Position numbers and translations under genes: made by a program. A DNA stretch of 21,770 nucleotides from a bacterium (GTDB lineage Bacteria; Actinomycetota; Acidimicrobiia; UBA5794; ZC4RG35). Where the stretch lies: positions 1 to 21,770 of the forward strand of contig JAPPKR010000243.1 of assembly GCA_028819835.1 (NCBI GenBank). The letters run 5' to 3'. Within the stretch, counting starts at the first letter, position 1, and each line of letters begins with the position of its first letter. Shown here one piece after another: positions 13,493 through 20,463 of this stretch. The notes beneath the pieces were generated by a model, which saw nothing but the letters and a program-made list of their open reading frames with translations, had not been told where the DNA came from and made no database searches.

Positions 13493-15306
13493 AACAGCAG
13501 GAGAAGCGGAATGCCCAAGGGGCGGAGAGTATCTCCCGTGACCGCCTGCATCGCCGGCCCAACCCCATCAGGGAGGCGCTGCGGGACAACAGTGTCAAGG
13601 TGGGGCTAGCCATCTTCGGCCTGATCGTGGTTGTGGCCGTCTTTGCGCCGGCGATCGCTCCATACGACCCGCAGGAGCGTCTGCGGACTGCAGATGGGGA
13701 GATCGCCCGGCTGTTGCCTCCGCAGTGGGACCACTGGATGGGGACCACCAACTTCGGGCGGGACATCTTCAGCCAGGTCATTGTCGGAACCCGCCGGACC
13801 ATCTCGGTGGGCGCCGCGGCCGCTTTCATGGCGGTCTTCATAGGGGCCAACGTCGGGTTGATCGCCGGTTTCCGGGGCGGGAGGGTCGACAACCTCCTGA
13901 TGAGGATGACCGACGCCGCCTACGCCCTCCCCTTCCTGCCCTTTGCGATCGTCCTGGTGGGGATATTCGGGCGCACCGACCTGATCCTGGTGGCGGTTAT
14001 CGGCCTGCTGTTCTGGCGGACCACCGCACGCGTGATCCGATCCCAGGTGCTAACCACCAAGGAACGCACTTTCGTGAAGGCCGCCATCGCCGGCGGCGCT
14101 TCTCCCCGGCGGGTGCTATATGCCCACATCGCTCCCAACGTCGTTGCCCTGGCTCTCGTCTACGCCATGCTGCTCATCGCCGAGGCGGTGATGGCAGATG
14201 CTTCCCTGAGCTTTCTGGGTTTTGCGCCGCCGGACTCGCTCTCGTGGGGAACGATCATGTTCGACGCCTTCACCTCCCAGAGGATGAGGCAGGCATGGTG
14301 GTGGCCGATGTTCCCGGGCCTGGCGCTGATGATCTTCATGTACTCGGTCTACCAGGTCGGCCGAGGACTCCAGCGGGCACTCAAGCAGACCGAAACATCC
14401 GACATCGGCGCCACGGCCAGCCGCGACCGCAGGGCGCCGGAACCCACCGAGCCTGCGCCCATGGACGGTTCCCGGACCGACCACTTGGTCTCGGTGGAAA
14501 ACCTGGCCGTCACTTACCGGCCCCGGACACCCGATGAGGAGCCGATCAGGGCGGTGAAGGGCATCTCCTTCCGGCTCGACTCCGGCGAGATGCTTGGCAT
14601 CGTGGGCGAGAGCGGATCGGGCAAGACCACCGCGGTCCGCGCCCTCCTCCGCCTGCTGCCCGCCACGGCCGACGTCGACGGCGCCATGTGGTTCGAAGGC
14701 CGCGACCTGTACGGGATCGGCGACCGGGAACTCCGGGCGCTGCGTTGGGAGCACCTCGCATTCGTGCCTCAGTCCGCGATGAATTCCCTCAACCCGGTTC
14801 AGCGGGTAGAAAACCAGATCGTGGAGGCGATCCGGGTTCACCGCGATGTGACGAAGGCGCAGGCAATGCAGATGTGTGCCGCCGCCCTCTCCCAGGTCGG
14901 TATCAATCCGGCTCGCGGCCGCCATTATCCGCACCAGTACAGCGGGGGCATGAGGCAGAGGGCCCTGATCGCTATGGCCAAGGTCCTGGAGCCCACCCTG
15001 CTGGTGGCCGACGAGCCTACCACCGGGCTGGATGTCGTGGTGCAGGACCAGATCATGGCCGACCTGGAGCGGGTGCGGGAAGAACTCGGGACGGCGATCA
15101 TCATCGTGAGCCACGACCTCGCCCTGGTCTCCGAGACCTGCTCGGCTTTGATAGTTATGAAAGACGGCGACGTCGTCGAAGCCGGGCCCACCCACAGAGT
15201 GGTGTCAGACCCCCAGGATCCCTACACCCGGATGTTGCTTGAAAGCTCCCACGGTTCGGTTGCCGCGCAGGCCTTTACGCCCAACGGGAAGGCCCCGGAT
15301 GGATAG
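13489..15306 (+). CDS. Fused DppC-type permease and DppD-type ATPase
   Basis: A 605-residue two-domain protein. Residues 1-300 form a DppC/OppC permease: N-terminal segment with SVKVGLAIFGLIVVVAVFAPAIAPYDP, then GTTNFGRDIFSQVI, the EAA-type loop AAIAGGASPRRVLYAHIAPN, and FAPPDSLSWGTI. A charged linker (about 300-325) leads into an ABC ATPase: Walker A GESGSGKTT at about 373, signature YSGGMRQR at about 484, and Walker B LLVADEPTTGLD followed by the H-loop VSHD. Permease-ATPase fusions of this importer class are known in Actinobacteria. The GTG start overlaps the upstream stop. The ATPase half ends without the usual long Cys-rich oligopeptide tail, which the partner ATPase keeps. Confidence 0.92.
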   Translation: MKQQEKRNAQGAESISRDRLHRRPNPIREALRDNSVKVGLAIFGLIVVVAVFAPAIAPYDPQERLRTADGEIARLLPPQWDHWMGTTNFGRDIFSQVIVGTRRTISVGAAAAFMAVFIGANVGLIAGFRGGRVDNLLMRMTDAAYALPFLPFAIVLVGIFGRTDLILVAVIGLLFWRTTARVIRSQVLTTKERTFVKAAIAGGASPRRVLYAHIAPNVVALALVYAMLLIAEAVMADASLSFLGFAPPDSLSWGTIMFDAFTSQRMRQAWWWPMFPGLALMIFMYSVYQVGRGLQRALKQTETSDIGATASRDRRAPEPTEPAPMDGSRTDHLVSVENLAVTYRPRTPDEEPIRAVKGISFRLDSGEMLGIVGESGSGKTTAVRALLRLLPATADVDGAMWFEGRDLYGIGDRELRALRWEHLAFVPQSAMNSLNPVQRVENQIVEAIRVHRDVTKAQAMQMCAAALSQVGINPARGRHYPHQYSGGMRQRALIAMAKVLEPTLLVADEPTTGLDVVVQDQIMADLERVREELGTAIIIVSHDLALVSETCSALIVMKDGDVVEAGPTHRVVSDPQDPYTRMLLESSHGSVAAQAFTPNGKAPDG

Positions 15307-16303
15307 CTCCGCGACGGCCGCCATCGACGTAAGGGACGTCACGGTCGTCTACAGTTCCGCCCGCGGCCTGGCAACCCTTTTGAAGAAGCATCAGGTTCAG
15401 ATCATCCAGGACATCAACCTGACCGTCCGACCCGGTACGGTGTTCGGGGTCGCCGGAGAAAGTGGTTCGGGTAAGACCACTCTGGCCCGGGCCCTCACCG
15501 GACTCGCACCGGTCAGCAACGGGTCGATCACGATCCATGGCAGGGAGGTGGCCGGCCTGGAGGAGGCCGCGTGGCGGCCGGTTCGTTCCTACGTGCAACT
15601 CATATTCCAGGATCCCTACGACTCCCTTAACCCCCGGTTCACGGTATTCGACAGCGTGGCGGAGCCCCTTCGTTCCCAGGGGGTCAGGGACCGAGCGGAG
15701 GTGGAGAGTCGGGTGCGGGCCGCACTTTCGGACGCAGAGCTCAATCCCGACGCCTTCAGCCACAGGATCCCCAGTGAACTGTCCGGAGGCGAGCGCCAGC
15801 GGGTGGCGATCGCCAGGGCCCTGGTGCTGGATCCCAACGTGATAATCGCCGACGAGCCGGTCTCGATGCTGGATGTCTCTACACGGGGAGAAATCCTCTC
15901 CCTGATACGCAAGGCAGCCCGGGATCGAGGGGTGGCCGTTATCCTGGTCTCCCATGACCTGTCGGTCCTGGAGCGGGTGTGCGAAGAAATCGCAGTCATG
16001 TATCTGGGGCGGATCGTCGAGCAGGGCCCCGTGGCGGACGTCTTCGGAAGGCCCCGTCACCCCTATACCAGGGCGCTGATCTCCGCCATCCCGACGGTCG
16101 ACCGGACCAGGAGGCGGACCCGCACCAACCTGAGGGGCGAGCCTCCTCAGCCCTCAGATCGACCACCGGGGTGCTCGTTCCATCCCCGGTGCCCGCGCTC
16201 AGACGACTCGAAGTGCCGTACCCAGATACCCCATCTGGAAGGGAGAAGACACATGTATGCCTGCTGGCACCCGTTGGATAACCCCTCGGAGAGCCGACCG
16301 TGA
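15299..16303 (+). CDS. ABC importer ATPase, DppF/OppF type
   Basis: A 334-residue cytoplasmic ATPase, the second nucleotide-binding subunit of the importer. It shows Walker A GESGSGKTT, the Q-loop QLIFQDPYDSLNPR typical of DppF/OppF, signature LSGGERQR, Walker B VIIADEPVSMLD and H-loop SHD. The C-terminal oligopeptide-transporter domain carries the Cys set CSFHPRCP...KCRT...ACWHP; related proteins bind an Fe-S cluster there. The ATG at 15299 overlaps the end of the upstream fusion gene by 8 nt and has GGGAAGG in front; the longer in-frame start at 15239 would be antisensical for the family N-terminus. Its stop overlaps the GTG of the next gene. Confidence 0.93.
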   Translation: MDSSATAAIDVRDVTVVYSSARGLATLLKKHQVQIIQDINLTVRPGTVFGVAGESGSGKTTLARALTGLAPVSNGSITIHGREVAGLEEAAWRPVRSYVQLIFQDPYDSLNPRFTVFDSVAEPLRSQGVRDRAEVESRVRAALSDAELNPDAFSHRIPSELSGGERQRVAIARALVLDPNVIIADEPVSMLDVSTRGEILSLIRKAARDRGVAVILVSHDLSVLERVCEEIAVMYLGRIVEQGPVADVFGRPRHPYTRALISAIPTVDRTRRRTRTNLRGEPPQPSDRPPGCSFHPRCPRSDDSKCRTQIPHLEGRRHMYACWHPLDNPSESRP

Positions 16304-17517
16304 CGCTGCACTGTCCGAGATGCGGCGGCTCATGCTCCGGATACGAGGGATGTTCGGCCTGCGCACGAGAGGGTGTGTATGTCAACCTGGCGCCCCCGCT
16401 CGCCGATCTCCAGGGATACGACCTGAGCGCCTACCGGGGAGGCCTCTACGAATGGAGGGACACGCTCCCCATAGCTCCCGACGTCCCGCCGGTGACCCTG
16501 GGGGAGGGGAACACGCCCAGCGCCCCTCTCCGCATTGATCCAGGGTCCGGACCGTTGGCGATCAAGAACGAGGCGGCCAACCCGACCTGGTCCCACAAGG
16601 ACCGGGGGATGAGCGCCGCCCTGACCAAGGCCCGGGAACTCGGAGCGGACACCGTGGTGGTGGCCTCGAGCGGGAACGCCGGCGCGGCGGCCGCCGCCTA
16701 CTCGGCCCGTGCCGGCATGAGATGCGTCGTCCTGACTACCGTGGGGATCCCCCCGGTGATGGAGAAACTCCTGGTCGGCGTAGGCGCCACCCTGATCGGC
16801 TATGGGTCCACGGACGAGCGGAACCGCATGCTGGCCGGCGCGGTGAGGGAACTCGGCTGGTATCCCGCCGCCTTCACCGACGACCGCGTGGGAGGCAACC
16901 CTTACGGGAACGAGGGCTTCAAGAGCATCGCCTACGAGTTGGCCCGCGACTACGGCGATGAACTCGAGACGGTCACCGTCCCCACCTCGAAGGCCGACCT
17001 CCTGTCGGGGATCGGGCGTGGCTTCCAGGAGTTGGCTGAAGCCGGTTTGATCCGGAGGATCCCTGCCCTGGTCGCCGCCGAGGCCTCCACCGGGGCAGCC
17101 TTCACTACTGCCCTCACCCGCCCCGATCCGGACTCTCAGGAACGGACCGAGGTGGTGAGGCACGACTCCCCCGCCTGGTCGATCGGGAACACATACGCGT
17201 TCTTCCAGGGCCTCCATGCCATCCGGGTTTCGGGTGGGTACGCCATGGCCATTCCCCAGGAGGAGTACCTGGCGGAGAGGGAGCGAGTCGGGCGCGAGAA
17301 CGGTCTGCACGTGGAGATCTCCTCCGCGGTGGCCATTGCCGCCGCCCGCCGGATTGCTGAAACCGCCTCCGGACTGACGGTTGCGGTCAGCACCTCCACC
17401 GGCATCAAGGATCCCGACTTCCCCGATGCAGACTCCCCAGCTCTCACTGCGCTGGAGCCGACCATCGACCGGCTCCGCGCCTGGGTGGAACGCACCCGGT
17501 CCAGCCCCCCGCGTTAG
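16300..17517 (+). CDS. Threonine-synthase-like PLP (fold type II) enzyme with N-terminal zinc ribbon
   Basis: A 405-residue enzyme of the tryptophan-synthase-beta/threonine-synthase superfamily, probably performing beta/gamma-elimination or replacement on an amino-acid substrate. A zinc ribbon CPRCGG...CSAC (C5, C8, C18, C21) precedes the catalytic domain, as in archaeal-type threonine synthases. The PLP-lysine motif is NPTWSHKDRG with K100, where bona fide threonine synthases usually read NPTGSFKDRG. SSGNAGAAAAAYSARAG binds the phosphate, and the C-terminus contains VAVSTSTGIKD. The GTG start at 16300 overlaps the ATPase stop (GTGA), so it belongs to the importer operon. That placement suggests it acts on the imported compound or its hydrolysis product; a pathway role in threonine synthesis is less likely. 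Confidence 0.88.
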   Translation: MTLHCPRCGGSCSGYEGCSACAREGVYVNLAPPLADLQGYDLSAYRGGLYEWRDTLPIAPDVPPVTLGEGNTPSAPLRIDPGSGPLAIKNEAANPTWSHKDRGMSAALTKARELGADTVVVASSGNAGAAAAAYSARAGMRCVVLTTVGIPPVMEKLLVGVGATLIGYGSTDERNRMLAGAVRELGWYPAAFTDDRVGGNPYGNEGFKSIAYELARDYGDELETVTVPTSKADLLSGIGRGFQELAEAGLIRRIPALVAAEASTGAAFTTALTRPDPDSQERTEVVRHDSPAWSIGNTYAFFQGLHAIRVSGGYAMAIPQEEYLAERERVGRENGLHVEISSAVAIAAARRIAETASGLTVAVSTSTGIKDPDFPDADSPALTALEPTIDRLRAWVERTRSSPPR

Positions 17518-17579
17518 ATCCGGCCTGCTAGCTTTTCTTCTTGTAGGAAGGCGCGCCACAGCGGTCAGGGGTAAGAGAC

Positions 17580-18312
17580 GTGCTCGCAACCAGTCAGAAC
17601 AAGATCACAGGTCTTTTGCTGATAACCAGTGCGATTCTGACCGTCGGCACGTATCTGATCACGCCGGGTCTGGCCCTGTCGATCCTGTCGAGACGACTGA
17701 CCTCATCAACTGGGGGCGGGTGCTTCACGAGAATGCGGCTCTCAGCTTCTTCGCCCTGATCGTGAGCGTTCTGGGTCTGCTGTTGCAGCTCCTGGGGGTG
17801 TTCGGCCTCAGACGAGTCACAGCCGGTGACAGCGCTGGTGACACCATCGCCAGGTTCAGCGTCTTGTCTCTGGCGGTGGATTCGTGGTGGCGGTAATCGA
17901 GACGGGAATGACCTACACCGTCGTGCAGACCTTGGAGTACGGGGTGGTAGCCGGGGCCGGACCGGACCAGTCCCAATTGCTGAACCTGATCGCCATCACG
18001 GTCCTGACCACCGAGAACGGCATCAGCCTGATCGGCTTCTACGCCGTCCTGCTGGGGTTGATGGGACTGGGGATCGGGTTCCTCGGCTGGATCCAGTCCT
18101 ATTCCTACAAAACGGTCTCCGGGCTGATGGCCCTGGCCTGTTTCGTGTCGCTCACTTTTGCAACCGTGATCAGTCCGTTCTACGGGCTGGCCCACACCTT
18201 CTACTACGTGTTCGCCCTGGCCATAGGGCTGGGCAACCTCTGGTTAGCCATGATGGGCGTGGCGCTTTGGAAAGGCATGCCCGAACTGTCCGAGGAGTAC
18301 TCCCCTGCGTAG
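17580..18312 (+). pseudogene. Frameshifted multi-pass membrane protein gene
   Basis: Three adjoining frames each encode part of what looks like one membrane protein of about 240 residues. Frame one starts at GTG 17580 and gives TM1 (KITGLLLITSAILTVGTYLI). Coding character then moves to a second frame near 17670-17690 (VETTDLINWGRVLHENAALSFF and the next TM). It moves again near 17876-17884, where the frame ends in a TAA but the next frame continues smoothly (FVVAVIETGMTYTVVQTLEYG) to the stop at 18312. Each change equals loss of one nucleotide. Either the gene is decayed or the consensus has two errors. The fold resembles small multi-TM proteins of unknown role (DUF4386-like by impression); function is not assigned. 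Confidence 0.6.
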
Positions 18313-18352
18313 CCGGGATCTCGACCCATCGCTCTCGGAGAGTCCCGAGGGC

Positions 18353-18481
18353 GTGGCGGCCGGTACCTGCATCCAGGTGGTGTACGACCAGGAGGCCGAC
18401 GACAACATCCCGGATCCGGTTGACGGGGGTTCTCCCGCCTGTCGGCGGGTGAGGGCTTTCCCTGAAGGGAGGCTCCCTTGA
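18353..18481 (+). CDS. Possible 42-residue peptide coupled to the ThDP enzyme gene
   Basis: An open frame from GTG 18353 (GAGGGC just upstream) to TGA 18479-18481, whose stop overlaps the TTG start of the next gene. The peptide begins VAAGTCIQVVYDQEADDNIPD and is acidic in the middle and basic at the end. No homology is recognised. The frame extends further upstream without a stop, so it could also be a gene remnant. Position is its only strong argument. Confidence 0.2.
   Translation: MAAGTCIQVVYDQEADDNIPDPVDGGSPACRRVRAFPEGRLP
18434..18449 (+). other. Short GC hairpin before the ThDP enzyme gene
   Basis: CCCGCC (18434-18439), loop TGTC, GGCGGG (18444-18449). It lies about 30 nt upstream of the TTG start and is followed by GAGGGC rather than a T-run, so it is not a typical terminator. 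It might influence leader structure near the GGGAGG ribosome site. Confidence 0.35.
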
Positions 18482-20160
18482 GAGGCTCGGAACCCGTCGT
18501 ACGAAATGGGGGACGGGTGCTGGTCGACCAACTGCGCCGGCACGGGGTGGACACCGTATTCACCGTGCCGGGTGAGGCTTTCCTGCCCGTCCTGGACGCC
18601 CTGTACGACGAACCCCGGATTCGCACCGTGTCCTGCCGCCACGAGGCCGGGGCGACCATCATGGCCGAGGCTCAGGCTCGTCTCCGGGGCGAGCCGGGCG
18701 TGGCCCTGGTCGCCAGGGGCCCGGGCGCGACACACGCCTCGGTAGGAGTGCACAACGCCGCCGAGAGCAGTACTCCCCTGTTGCTTTTCGTGGGCCAGGT
18801 CCCCACCGGCCAGCGGGGTCGGGGGGCTTTCCAAGAGGTCGACATCGAGGGGTTGTTCGCCCCGCTGGCCAAATGGGCGGTGGAGGTGGAAAGCCCCGAG
18901 CATCTGAGCGAGGTGACTGCCCGAGCCCTGCGGGTCGCGCGGGATGGCCGTGCGGGACCGGTGGTCGTGTCCGTACCCGAGGACGTGCTGGCCGAGCACG
19001 TGTCGGTGCCCGATGCCCCCGCCGCGGCGCCACCGTCGAGGCCTGCTGCCAGCCCCGCGGAACTGGCGGAAATGCGTTCCCTGCTGGAGGGGAGCAACCG
19101 GCCGCTGGTGATGGTCGGCGGCGGGGCGTGGGACGCCGATGCCGCCCGGGCCCTGACCTCCTGGGCAGAGCGGAACAATCTCCCGGTGGCGGTGTCCTTC
19201 CGACGCCAGGACTTCCTGGACAACCGGTCGCCCTGTTATGTTGGTCACTCCGGCGTAGGGGTGGTGGCCGACCTGGCCGACCGGATCCTGCAGGCGGATC
19301 TGGTCATCGCCATCGGGACGCGCCTGAGCGATACGGCAACGAAGGGGTACACACTGCTCAAGCCCCCGAACCCGATCCAGACACTGGTTCACATTCATGT
19401 TGACCCCGACGAGTTGGGCCGGGTCTACCAGCCCAGCCTCGCTATCTGTGCGGGAATCCCGGAAACGGTGGCCGCCCTTGCGGCCTCCCCGCCTCTTCCC
19501 AGCCAGCCATGGCGGGACTGGGCGGCCGGGGCGCGCGCCAGCTACGAAGCCACGCTCTCGCCTCCCCCGGTCCCCGGCGCGGTGGACTTCGGGCGGGTGG
19601 TGACCTACCTTGACTCCCACCTACCCCCGGATGCGGTCCTCACCAACGGCGCCGGCAATTACACGCTCTGGCCCCAGAGGTACTACCGGTTCAAGCGGTA
19701 CGGGACCCAACTCGGACCTCAGAGCGGGGCCATGGGTTATGCCGTCCCGGCCGCGGTGGCCGCCAAACTGCACCGTCCCGATGTCCCGGTGGTTGCCATC
19801 TCCGGCGACGGGGACTTCCTCATGACGGGTCAGGAGTTGGCCACCGCAGTGCAGCACGACGCCCCGATCATCGTCCTGGTGGTCAACAACGGAATGCTGG
19901 CCACCATCAGGATGCACCAGGAGCGCGCCTTCCCGGGACGTCCCAGCGGCACCGACCTCGACAACCCCGACTTCGCGGCCTACGCGAGGGCCTTCGGAGC
20001 CTTCGGAGCCACCATCGAGCGCACCGAGGACTTTCCTCCCGCATTCGAACAGGCCCTCGATGCCGGGGTGCCCGCAGTGCTGGACATCCTCGTCGACCCC
20101 GAGGCGATCCTCCCCCATGCCACCCTCTCCGAAGTCCGCCGACAGGCACAGACAGGCTGA
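18478..20160 (+). CDS. Acetolactate-synthase-like ThDP-dependent enzyme
   Basis: A 560-residue thiamine-diphosphate enzyme of the acetohydroxyacid synthase/oxidase/decarboxylase superfamily. The PYR domain carries the cofactor-activating Glu in CRHEAGA (E56). A central transhydrogenase-like domain contains PLVMVGGGAWD and IAIGTRLSD. The PP domain has the ThDP/Mg motif GDGDFLMTGQELATAVQHD ending NN. The TTG start at 18478 is supported by GGGAGG 5 nt upstream and by the family N-terminus (GGRVLVDQLRRHGVDTVFTVPGE). There is no small regulatory subunit gene nearby, so a biosynthetic AHAS role is unlikely; catabolic carboligase, decarboxylase or sulfoacetaldehyde-type reactions are all possible. 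It is downstream of a broken membrane-protein gene. Confidence 0.92.
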   Translation: MRGSEPVVRNGGRVLVDQLRRHGVDTVFTVPGEAFLPVLDALYDEPRIRTVSCRHEAGATIMAEAQARLRGEPGVALVARGPGATHASVGVHNAAESSTPLLLFVGQVPTGQRGRGAFQEVDIEGLFAPLAKWAVEVESPEHLSEVTARALRVARDGRAGPVVVSVPEDVLAEHVSVPDAPAAAPPSRPAASPAELAEMRSLLEGSNRPLVMVGGGAWDADAARALTSWAERNNLPVAVSFRRQDFLDNRSPCYVGHSGVGVVADLADRILQADLVIAIGTRLSDTATKGYTLLKPPNPIQTLVHIHVDPDELGRVYQPSLAICAGIPETVAALAASPPLPSQPWRDWAAGARASYEATLSPPPVPGAVDFGRVVTYLDSHLPPDAVLTNGAGNYTLWPQRYYRFKRYGTQLGPQSGAMGYAVPAAVAAKLHRPDVPVVAISGDGDFLMTGQELATAVQHDAPIIVLVVNNGMLATIRMHQERAFPGRPSGTDLDNPDFAAYARAFGAFGATIERTEDFPPAFEQALDAGVPAVLDILVDPEAILPHATLSEVRRQAQTG

Positions 20161-20463
20161 GTCATCCAGACGAAAGAGTCGCGAAAACAAGGTTCCCTTT
20201 GGGCTCCCTCCCCCGCCACCACCTGTCCATGGTTGGATGAGTCTGTGCAGCCCGGAATGGGGCTTGTTGCTTGACGCGGTTTTGATCCCTGACGCGGCCC
20301 GGGCGGCGCCTGAGCGGACCGGCCTGGTGCTTAGCTAGTTCCAATATGGGCAGTCGGTGGGACAGTTGTCAACCCTCGGACCACGGCTTTTTTGCCAACC
20401 TGTGATGAGGTCCATGGCGACTGTCGTCCCCCGACTGCGATACGTACTATCCAAGTCCGGCTG
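20161..20463. other. Gene-free gap between convergent genes
   Basis: Three hundred bases between the stops of the ThDP enzyme (plus) and the S41 protease (minus). No open frame has coding character. AGCCC-GGAATG-GGGCT near 20249-20264, followed by TGTTGCTTG, is a weak terminator-like hairpin for the plus-strand gene. A TTTTTT run at 20388-20393 has no strong stem beside it. Nothing else is seen. Confidence 0.5.

Noticed and set aside
14116..15195. 359-codon minus-strand open frame opposite the permease-ATPase fusion
   Set aside because: Antisense shadow of conserved ABC motifs; no independent support.
9309..17517. Opine-metallophore (staphylopine/pseudopaline-type) biosynthesis and uptake cluster
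   Set aside because: No nicotianamine-synthase-like or opine-dehydrogenase gene is present; only the SBP5-type importer matches such a system.
18244..19620. 458-codon minus-strand open frame opposite the ThDP enzyme gene
   Set aside because: GC-driven antisense frame; Gly/His/Arg-rich with no domain, while the plus strand encodes intact ThDP motifs.
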